DNA of 64,000 bases, from the NCBI GenBank assembly GCA_964036155.1, contig OZ038423.1, positions 17,065,249 through 17,129,248 on the forward strand, in the 5' to 3' direction. Numbering within the stretch: position 1 is the first letter of the stretch; each line of letters starts with the position of its first letter. Positions 51,301 to 64,000 of the stretch are shown in pieces. The position numbers and the translations under genes were made by a program. The stretch comes from Diploscapter coronatus (lineage: Eukaryota; Nematoda; Chromadorea; Rhabditida; Rhabditidae). Under the pieces are notes generated by a model, which worked only from the letters and a program-made list of their open reading frames with translations, made no database searches and was not told the DNA's origin.

Positions 51301-52344
51301 CCATCTTAAAATGGTATAGACTACTCATATCAGCTAAGGATTGTTTCAAGAATGCGTTTAGCGAGAATCTCCAATGTTTCAATATTCATACCATCGAATG
51401 AGTGTATCCTCGACCGTGGTGGCGAGTGCATGTCCAACGTGCAGAGTGCCCGTTACATTCGGGGGAGGAATGCAGATCGTGAATGCCCCCTTTGGGTTCG
51501 GCTTGCTGTAATTTTTCTTGATATTATCATGATCAAATAACTCGTTTTAAAAATTCTAAAGATAAAGATTCTCATTTATCCAAAAATCCAGAAGACAATC
51601 GAAGTCAGAGACAGAATCAGTTTTTCTTCGAAAGAAATAAGCTCGATAAAAAGCTCCAAAGTTCGTTTGTTCATCGTTAGAAATGATAGAAGAATAAAAG
51701 AAAGCATAACGAGCCTTAAATCGCGTCCATATTCGGGCTTGAAGAACCCTTCCTTCTCCCACCAATCGTACCAGGCAGACTCCACATAACGAGGATTGTA
51801 TGCAGAGGGAATTTCAGAGCCGAGTTCTGAAATGAATTCACCGAAAAACGTAAGAACTCTTCATTCATCAGCCAACCTTTCTTCTGTCCCTTTGGAGTTT
51901 CGTCGACAATTTCCTCCTTTGACTCTGGCGCCTTCTTCTTCGGCTTATCTTTCTTCTCCTGAAATAACTGAATTAATAGGAGTTGAAATATTTCGAAAAT
52001 TTCATCATATTACATGATATGATGAATACGAATTTCAAATTCCGAATTTGACTCTTGTGGGATATTAGGAAATTGTGAAACAATAGCATTGATACACAAA
52101 AAATCGCAAATCTTTCAGGAACTCGATTTTAACATGGTCTAAGCTTTTGTTCCGGTAGCTAAACCAATGCTAAAATAATGACATCATCAAGTCTGCTCAC
52201 CGCAGTCTTTCCAGCAGCAGCAGCCGCGGCAACCTCCTTGGCCTTCTGCTTCTCGTTGAACTTAGCCAATTTGGCAGCCTTCTCTGCCTCCTTCTTCAGT
52301 TCCTTCTCCGTCTTTGGCTTCTTCTCCACGTTTGCATCTGCCAT
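45371..52344 (-). CDS. VARS1: Cytosolic valyl-tRNA synthetase
   Basis: Class Ia aminoacyl-tRNA synthetase charging tRNA-Val. About two dozen exons, roughly 1,050 residues. A Lys/Ala-rich N-terminal extension ([20 protein letters not shown]) replaces the GST-like domain of vertebrate VARS1. The catalytic signatures are [15 protein letters not shown] (HIGH-type) and [17 protein letters not shown] (KMSKS). The editing domain includes [18 protein letters not shown] and [18 protein letters not shown]. The class signature [16 protein letters not shown] follows. The anticodon-binding region includes [15 protein letters not shown], and a C-terminal coiled coil ([20 protein letters not shown]) ends IDALSTSSA. 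The intron 51506-51714 starts with gctcgt, a GC-type donor needed to keep phase. The intron 49864-50160 carries a 58-bp palindrome. An attcag acceptor at 52382 lies 38 nt before the ATG. VARS is probably the first gene of a unit with CMTR2. Confidence 0.96.
49972..50029. repeat. 58-bp loopless palindrome in a VARS intron
   Basis: 29-bp arms meeting at actaatgc/gcattagt. gaaaactaggtgctcatag on the left mirrors ctatgagcacctagttttc on the right. There is a single mismatched pair and no spacer. Confidence 0.92.
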
Positions 52345-52382
52345 TTCGTCCAGTTCTCAACAGACAGCACACTACTGTGACC

Positions 52383-53137
52383 TGAATGAAAATAGGGTTA
52401 CTATAAACTGAATCTAAATAACAAAAACACAAAGACATTGACTGTGGGCTTGATCCACAAATTCGGCAAATAAAATAAAATTAAATCGGATCAAAGAACT
52501 GTTTATTCGGAACTTCTCTCAAATGGAAATAAATAAGAATCACGACAAAATAATTGGAGAACACATGGTAAAAATTGATTGAACGAGTCTCGAAAATATA
52601 GCTTCTTCCAAAGAAATTATCAAATGGCAAATAGAAATCGATAAGAAGCTCCTATTCAAAATGAACTCATTTCAAGTAGAAGAGGATCATATTTTCCCAT
52701 AAGTATGATTCATGGAAAATGGTTATTTTCGTTCTTATACAAATTCAAAGAAAAAGAGACTTAAAACTGTCAGGTGAGAATTTGAACTTCTGATTGACAA
52801 GTCATTGACTCGAACAATCAGAAAAACCAATTTGTGAATTCATGGAAAGAATATTTTGCTGGAAAATCAATACAAATAAAATATATCGTTGATAAAATAA
52901 ACAAGAAGAATCAACTATGAAGTGTGATTTGGGGGATGTGAATTAATTGCGAGATTGCTTTAGGAAAAAGTAATAAATTGAAAAAGAACGTTAATAATAG
53001 AAGGGAGGAGATAAGGAGACTAGGAGAAACTAAGCATTTCTCGCTTAAAAGCAGCGCTCTGCTTCGGTTGAAGATCATCAAATGCAAAGGGGGGAGGGAC
53101 AGACCAACATGACGCAATCTGTCAGGTGGGAGGGGAG
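52383..53137. other. Spacer between PP2A-A and VARS genes
   Basis: No gene is recognised in 755 bp of AT-rich sequence. Both neighbours are on the minus strand, so this contains the PP2A-A 3' UTR and either the VARS promoter or, if the genes are co-transcribed, an operon spacer longer than usual. Confidence 0.5.
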
Positions 53138-56100
53138 TTACAGATTGAGGGCTGAAATGGCATCGATTGATGTATTGCACAATCTGAATCTCATTTACTC
53201 ATCGCTTACCATTCTTGGCTTCCTCTGTGAAGTAGCGCACATCGAAATCGCTGTCATTCAGCAGATTCAACACGAGGGGCCTGATCTCCGATAGCATCAC
53301 TCTGCAAATAGACAAGTTATGCAACAGGGCGAATTTTGCGCAATCCCAAGTAACTGAATAGCTATCAAAGAGGTAAAGTTATGAATTATTTTTTGAAAAA
53401 AATGCTTCTTTCCGCGAAATAATGCAAAAATTTGTTTGAAAAAAGTAGAAGTTCTTGTAGAAATGAGCATCGCCAATAATTGAGAATGACAAAGCAGATA
53501 AAAGGGAAAGAAGCATATAGCTTTTCATGAATACACCCATTTTCACAACATTATTCAAGCGAAATATTTGTTGATTGCATATCTTCAATGCGATTTTTCT
53601 CATGAAAATTCTAATAAATCAAAAATTACCCGGAAGGAATAACTTTGCCGATTTTGGTTAAGCTCTTGGCCACGTTGAATCGCACATTCGGAACATTGTC
53701 TGCGGCCAGCTTAAGACAAGTAATAAGATTAAAGATGACGATGGTTTTCCAACCTCCTTGATGATGGGAAGAATCTCCTTGACGATCTGATCACCGCCCA
53801 GAGCCTCGCACAGAGTGTTCATGCAGAACAGACAGGTCATGCGGTGCAGGTAGTTCGAGTCCTGAGCAAAATGATATATTCTGCTAGAAAGAATATGTCC
53901 AAACCTTGGAGAGTTGCTGGATCTTGGGAAGGAGGTTCTTGCTGGCCCAGTCGCCACCGAATTTCTGAGTCAGTTCCTTGAGAATGCTCGTAGCAGCTTC
54001 ACGAATTGCATACACTGAAAATAAAGGGATTGAAGGGTCTCTATGTTGCGGGTGCGGGTTCAAAACTTGTTGAATTTGGAGAAGCCTGATTCTGCCTGTC
54101 TACGATGTTTTATGAGAATTTCATGCAACTGGCATTTAGAAACTTGTTATTTCTCTGCAAAGTTAGAAAAAAATACCGTGGTCAGTGAGCCAGTTAAGAC
54201 ACAGCGAGAGGAGCTTCTCGTCGAAGAATTCTTGGCCCTGGAAAAGAAATTTGGTGACTGAAAGTGAAAAGTAAAGACAAACCAGCTGTGCAGCGAGCAG
54301 AGGCATGTACTGGACGATGGCCAAACGGACTCGCCATTTGGAGTCCTCTGCCAATTCGACGATGGCCGGCAGCAGCGACTGCGACAACTGCGCTGAGCCA
54401 ATCACTTCATTCACCTGAAAGCAAATAGTTTCTTATTGTTCAAGAAAGTGTTGCTAGCATTCAAAGAAAAACTTGTGTTTGAATATGGATGGCTTGAAAA
54501 TCCGGTACATGAAAAATCTCGCTCCATTTCTAATGTTGTATAGCCTTTCTTTTTCACTCTTCGTCAAAGAGAATCGTTACTGGAATTTGATGATAGAGCG
54601 ATTCCATGGAATTCGGGATTCGGAACCCATCGTCGACAATAAAAATCGGAGAGGAACACGAACATCTTTCATAACTATTACTCCTACCTTATCGAGACTG
54701 CTGATGATGTTGAGTCTGACTTCAGCAGTGCTGTCCTTGAGCAGCTGCATGTAGACAGGCAGAAGCAGATTGATTGTGTTGTCTTTTCCGATAAGGGGGG
54801 CCAGACCCATTATCACTCCAGCCAGTTCCGTCTTCACGTGCTGGTTCGGGTCAGTGACCAGGTCCTTGACAACAGGCAGAATGTTCGTCAGGATGGCCTG
54901 TTCACGGGCAGGCTTCTTCAGGTTCGTGCAAAACGCTGCAAATCTCGTATTTCGAAAACTGTCCCTCTTGCATAGCTCATAAAGAATAAAGAATCATATT
55001 ATTACCAATTTGCCGAATTTACCAACTTAGCCTTTCTTCCCTACATATTTTCTAGCCCTAAATATTGGTGAATTCTGCAATTTGATCAAAGCGCTCCTTG
55101 AAGAATTATGCGAGAAACTAGATTGTTAAAATAAACAAAAAAAATCATCATACTCTGAAGTCTCTGAGCAGCAGCGCATCTGACCTCCCCCTCTGGGTCT
55201 TTAAGCAAATTGACGTAGGCAGGCACCAGCTCGGACAGAGACATGTCCTCCCCGATGGCCGATTGGATGTCTGTCAGTTTCTCAGCGACCATGTAGCGGA
55301 CACGCCAGCTCTTGTCGTCGATCAAATTCGCCAGAACGGGGCGAATCAGCTCCTTGCGAGCATCCTCAGACAGCAGAGAGGCCATCGCCACGCAGCCCTC
55401 CACGGCCAGAAGACGCACCGAGTCCTGAGTAAAGGAATTTAGGTTTGATTGGGACAAATCTTGATGCCGGTGCAATCAGATAAGAAGAATTTGAACAAAA
55501 TTGTAAATCCCTTCATCATTTTGCCAAAAATTCGTGCATTTTTCCCAATTTTCTCTCCTACCTGTTCATCGACAGCCAAATCGCAGAACATTCCGTGCAA
55601 CTCATCCACGAGGAAGTCCTTCTCGAGGACCTTGGCGAACTCGCCCAGCTTCGAGGCTGCCGCCCTGCGGACCATCGGAGTCTCGTCTCGGCAGAGCGTA
55701 CGGAACAGATTCCTCAGTTCGGCCTTGACTGCGGGGCTGACTCGCGGGTAAGCCACACTGAACAGACCAGATGCAGAGGTGCGCGACGTGAACCAGTCAC
55801 CTGAAATTGCAAATGTCTGAACCTTCAATTTGGTCGTTTCTTACAAGAGAAGCGCGTCCGACCTTGCCTTCTCCTTTTCGAATTAGAGCAAGTGGAGGAA
55901 CCTACCAAATCGACGTCGTTGATTACGAATATGAAAATTTTCCACCATTGGCTAGTCTTGGTTCGTAAAAAAAAATTAGGATAAATTTTTGCATATTCGT
56001 AATCGTCGATGCCGATTTGGTAGATTTCATTTGCCTTAATTCGACAAGGAGAAGGCGAGGTCAGACGATTCCCTTGTTAGAAAGGCGCTTTTGAGGAGAA

Positions 56101-56873
56101 TTCGTGTTGAAAAGAGCAGATTAGACCGTTAGTAGAATTCCGTTACTAAGTCTTCAAATTTCTGAAAGACGGTCACTCATACCAGTAGCGAGTCTCTTGA
56201 GCATGGGGACGAAGTGTTCCTCGAGAGCAGCAGTGCTGTGTTTGTCAGCGATCTTCCTCAGACTCTCGACGGCTTTGTCCCTCACAACGGTCTCCTCCAC
56301 AGTCGCCAGATTCTCCAAGGGAGGCAGCAAGTAGTGCACATAGTCGGGACCGCCAACCTAAACAGGTGGACATTCAATTGAACCCCTTGGATGATGAGAC
56401 AAACCAAAGGAGTGAAGTTGCCGAGCTGTTCAGCCAGAACGAGCAGCACCTCGTCCTCGTCGTAGATCGTGTCTGGAATGGAAAAATCATGTTTCTTCGG
56501 AGACGTTTAAATATTCAACAGATACGCTTTGTCAGAAAGTCTATAGCAAAACTAGAAAATCATGAAATTGCATTCATCGAGAGAATTTCAGCCTGACTAT
56601 TTCCTTTCAGCAAAGTGTCAGTTTCCGAAATTATATATCGAACTTTTCAAGTGTTCAATATTTATATTTGTCCTGCTCACCAGTGAGGAACTGGATGAGT
56701 TCATTGCGAGTGCGCTCTACCCCGAGGGCGAGGGCGATCGTGGACAGCTTGCGGATGGAGTTGAGTCTGAGCTGCACGTCCTCGTTGCGGAGCTCGTCGA
56801 TGAGCACAGCGATCGGGTAGAGCGACGAGTCGTCCCCCTCCTCATGCATCGGGTTGGCCGCCATCGCTGTCAT
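53138..56873 (-). CDS. paa-1: PP2A 65-kDa regulatory subunit A (scaffold, HEAT repeats)
   Basis: Scaffold that joins catalytic and B-type regulatory subunits of protein phosphatase 2A. Exons on the minus strand: 56873-56681, 56472-56405, 56357-56183, 55800-55562, 55424-55154, 54935-54688, 54414-54283, 54237-54177, 54014-53905, 53861-53754, 53709-53630, 53301-53210, 53151-53138, all in phase, about 596 residues (human PPP2R1A 589). HEAT repeats run the whole length. Diagnostic blocks are [112 protein letters not shown] and a short end ALNL. The intron 55801-56182 contains a 223-bp foldback. An actttcag acceptor lies about 27 nt before the ATG. Confidence 0.97.
55849..56071. repeat. 223-bp foldback in a PP2A-A intron
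   Basis: Arms of about 80 bp are inverted copies: cgtccgaccttgccttctcc pairs with ggagaaggcgaggtcagacg. The inner blocks ctaccaaatcgacg and gattacgaatatg likewise recur inverted. The central spacer is about 45 bp. It accounts for most of the 382-nt intron 55801-56182 and is a probable MITE-type element. Confidence 0.8.
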
Positions 56874-56899
56874 TCCTCGTCCTTCTTGTCAACACTATC

Positions 56900-57400
56900 T
56901 GAAAGTTGAAACTGAAACAGGCGAGTTGCGAAATCCCCAAAATTGGAAATTCGAAGAAAAACCGCGAAAGCAAGTGGGAGAAATCGATAACTCGGACTGC
57001 AGAGAACGAAAGTGGAAGAGGGAGAAAATGAGTGAACATGAAACTGCACAATTTGGGGGGATTTTCGAGGATTAAATCCTCGAAGCGGAGGCGAGAAGTC
57101 GACAATCCCAGCCTAATCGAAGAATGCCCGCGGTTGCAGAAAAAAGGCAGAAATGAGAAAGAGAGTGAGGAGGAGAGGGAAATAGGGTGTGAAATGGCGA
57201 GAGGGCAGACGCGCAGACGCTGCACTGCCCACTGTGCTCTGCATTTCTGCTTCTCTTTTTTCATTATCCGTTTCCTTTTTTGAAGTTTGTTTCTTTTCCG
57301 ACCTAAATCGGATTTCGTAAATAATGCGTGTGATTGAGGGCTAAGCCGGCAGTTAGTGAGTGATAAGGTCAGTGTACAGGAGATCAGTCGGACAGGCAGA
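56900..57400. promoter_or_regulatory. Shared divergent promoter region, PP2A-A / NDUFV1
   Basis: About 500 bp separate the PP2A-A acceptor from the NDUFV1 ATG, with the genes reading away from each other. The region is purine-rich on the + strand at 57100-57200. No TATA box or other motif is convincing. A long minus-strand open frame across this region was rejected as composition-driven. Confidence 0.5.
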
Positions 57401-61678
<4,278 letters not shown>

Positions 61679-61948
61679 ATTTCTTAGCTCAATTTTTTTC
61701 TCGTATTTTTTGTAGATGGCAGAGTTATTAAGCGAACTATTTTATGTATGATTTTTTCGTGATGTAGACTGCGAGTGACTATTCTAATTCTATTTCTTAC
61801 AAATTCTTTACGAATTCTAAAGTCGAGGTATAAAGCACTCTGAGATTTTATTGTTGTTGACTTTATGACTTCAAGATGCTTTCAATAGCAGGTCTCTTTC
61901 TGAGACTTATTGATTATATTTCGCACTGCCTTTTCATGAATTGCATAT

Positions 61949-61955
61949 TTTTCAG
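61949..61955 (+). promoter_or_regulatory. Trans-splice acceptor upstream of the OATP gene
   Basis: tttttcag ends at 61955, 22 nt before the OATP ATG and 277 nt after the NDUFV1 stop, with no donor in the spacer and no obvious AATAAA. This fits an internal operon acceptor and is inference from position. Confidence 0.5.
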
Positions 61956-61977
61956 TATGAAGAGTACATAGGCAAAG

Positions 61978-64000
61978 ATGGGTGATTCTGAGAAAGACGC
62001 ATCTGACGCTGACACGAGGAGTTGTCCTGGCGATTTGAGCAGACCTGTCAAGACTACTAAATGGTAGGCAATGATTCGTTCTATCACAATTCTCAATCCG
62101 ATTGATTTGAGGAGTCACTCGCGCCAGTTCAGCCAAGGAGTGCCGCCGCGCAACTTCGAGAGGCCTCCTCGAAGGGCTGGGGACAAGAAATGGCAGGTAA
62201 TACAAATCTTCTTCTATACTTTGTCTCGTGATACAGACCTACGGGGAACTTTCATCAGAGGAAAGTTTAAAAACTATAGGTTAGGTCGTTCAAGCTACAT
62301 CAGTTATAGTGTCGCTATTCACGAATAAAAATTCTTACAAATGTTAAGCCAGAGATGCAAATTTGTATAAGAAAATATACTGGGGGGTATATGTCGCATT
62401 GGACTTCTGATAATGGTCCTCCTTAAGTCTGCTCATGATACAGGCTATGAATGAACGAAACTTCGTTTCGGTTTTGTGATTCCTATGATTTTTAATATTT
62501 TTGAAATAGTTTTAAAAATTTAGAAAATTCACTTTTTCCACCCAAGATGCGTAGGGCGAAGTTTATTTTAATTTATAAACTATTTAAAAAAAGAATATCT
62601 CTGCGCGAACAATCTCGTTTCAACCTGATTGACATTTCTTTTTCATTACTGTTCTGCTGATAAGGACTTCTCTTTCTAGCGCAATACGTTTTTATTGCAA
62701 GCATTCGCTAGCTCATGCTTATTCATACTCCTTCTAAAGATGATATTTAGGAAAAGCAGAACGCCCTGATTGAACAAGAAATGAATGTTCTGCAGGAGGA
62801 GAGTCTCTGTGGAATTGGGAAATGGAGGTTGATTTTCAATTATATCTTAGAAGATAGTGATTTTACCAATTCAGACCTGCTTGGTTGCAATTCCTGGGAA
62901 ATCGAAAGTGGATGATCATTCTGCTCTGCTATTATTGCATGATACAGGTAACCATTTATTTACCGAAAAATCATAACTTTATTTGAAAAACTCTTGACTT
63001 TTTACTTGGAAAGACGCAAATTAGAAGGCTTTTTTACGAGATCGAGAATCTTTTCCATTAATTTAGTTTCAACTTCAATGCTTTCAGGGCATGATTGTGA
63101 ACGGTCTCGTTCCATCTTCCATTTCCTCAATCGAGCGCCGTTTCAAGTTGAGCACCAGCTCTATGGGAAGAATTGTGCAGGTAAATGATTGTTCTAGTTA
63201 TTCTGAAAAAAACGAACTTAAATTGAACGAATCTGAGATAGAATTTGTTCATGTTCCATTCTAAAATTTGAAAGTTCATGTTCAATGAAAAATGGTACAA
63301 CTATCATTTGCTTTACAGAAAATTTTCAGCTACGTAATCATGTTTACCTCTTTGATATTTCATTCTTTTCAGTTCTACGATTTCGCATTCGTCCTGTTCT
63401 GCATCCCCGTCTCCTACTTCGGTGGCCGTCATTCCAAACCCGCAGTTCTTGCAGGCGGCCTGTGTTTGATTGCTCTGGGCAGTTTCGTCTTCTCCTCTCC
63501 ACACCTTCTGTCAGGCAGCTACTCTGCTTCTCATGCAAACCACACTCATGGAACCTGTTCAGCTATATCAAGTAAGTTTTTTTTTTCTAATATGGAATTT
63601 CTTGTTACCACTCACTATTATGTAGGGTAAACGTCTACAAGAGTTGTCATTAGTCGGAAAGAAATTAGCATAAATTTTATCCTATTTGGATACCTTTATC
63701 TTTGACCATATTCTTGAAATAAGTTATGGCACAAATCAACTTTATTACCCTTTTCTATTCTCATTTTTCAGTCTCCAATTCAAGTCTTCCAAATGCATCT
63801 CCACTCATCAGAAGGGACTGCAATGAGGAACAAATCAGTCAGGTCAGTTCTTACATTTCAATATTTATAGAACTTTTCAATTGCAGCAGCCCGGCTCCTT
63901 CCGCTACATGTTCCTGTTCTGCTTGGCTCATTTCCTGCATGGAATTGGGGCTACGCCGCTCTTTACAATTGGAGTGTCCTACATCGACGAGAATGTCGGA
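61978..64000 (+). CDS. Organic anion transporter polypeptide (SLCO/OATP), 5' part
   Basis: Multi-pass plasma-membrane transporter of amphipathic organic anions, cut by the window end. Exons so far: 61978-62063, 62112-62196, 62751-62827, 62875-62947, 63088-63180, 63373-63571, 63772-63842, and 63887 to the edge, about 266 residues. A cytoplasmic tail from [16 protein letters not shown] precedes [14 protein letters not shown], the usual OATP entry to helix 1. Then come [20 protein letters not shown] (end of helix 1), [23 protein letters not shown] (helix 2), and helix 3. A loop with N-glycosylation sites (NHTH, NSS, NAS) follows. Finally [20 protein letters not shown] and [10 protein letters not shown] are characteristic of the family. 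The ATG lies 22 nt after a strong acceptor. Substrate specificity cannot be read. Confidence 0.93.

Overview
This is a stretch of eukaryotic nuclear genome, most likely from a nematode. Coding exons are small and GC-richer than their AT-rich surroundings, and most introns are about 44-60 nt with TTTTCAG-like acceptors. Most genes have a splice-acceptor sequence within about 40 nt upstream of the ATG with no matching donor, which is the usual footprint of spliced-leader trans-splicing. The calpain is close to C. elegans TRA-3 along its whole length. Twelve protein-coding genes were assembled exon by exon with consistent reading phases.

Layout, left to right. 1.46-3.26 kb (+): MARCH-type membrane RING-CH ubiquitin ligase. 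4.36-5.87 kb (-): heparan-sulfate 6-O-sulfotransferase. 7.20-8.01 kb (-): METTL26/UPF0585-like methyltransferase-fold protein. 9.16-11.21 kb (+): GPI-anchored Ly6/uPAR-like protein. 12.32-17.03 kb (+): tra-3/calpain-5. 18.08-25.67 kb (-): MEC-2/stomatin-family protein with large 5' introns and a candidate second first exon at 30.5 kb. 25.7-38.5 kb: a gene-poor region with several palindromic mobile elements and purine/pyrimidine-skewed tracts. 38.53-40.59 kb (+): short, divergent Pax gene. 40.95-45.09 kb (-): CMTR2 cap methyltransferase. 45.37-52.34 kb (-): cytosolic valyl-tRNA synthetase. 53.14-56.87 kb (-): PP2A scaffold subunit A. 57.40-61.68 kb (+): complex I subunit NDUFV1. 61.98 kb to the window end (+): an OATP/SLCO transporter, cut by the edge.

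Two gene pairs look like nematode operons. CMTR2 follows VARS, with a poly(A) signal about 100 nt before its trans-splice acceptor. The OATP gene follows NDUFV1 with about 277 nt between the stop codon and the acceptor. PP2A-A and NDUFV1 are divergent from a shared region of about 500 bp.

The most distinctive non-gene content is repetitive. There is an intact tRNA-derived SINE with a 19-bp target-site duplication inside what would otherwise be a 47-nt intron. A 764-bp inverted-repeat element with a TTA duplication carries a tRNA-like sequence in each arm. A foldback of about 2 kb, two TA-flanked MITE-like elements and at least six intronic foldbacks are also present. I found no CRISPR array, rRNA or convincing functional tRNA gene, and no clear new multi-gene system. 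The best candidates for follow-up are the tRNA-carrying palindromic element, the paralogous-ORF foldback, the divergent Pax gene and the operon/trans-splicing architecture.
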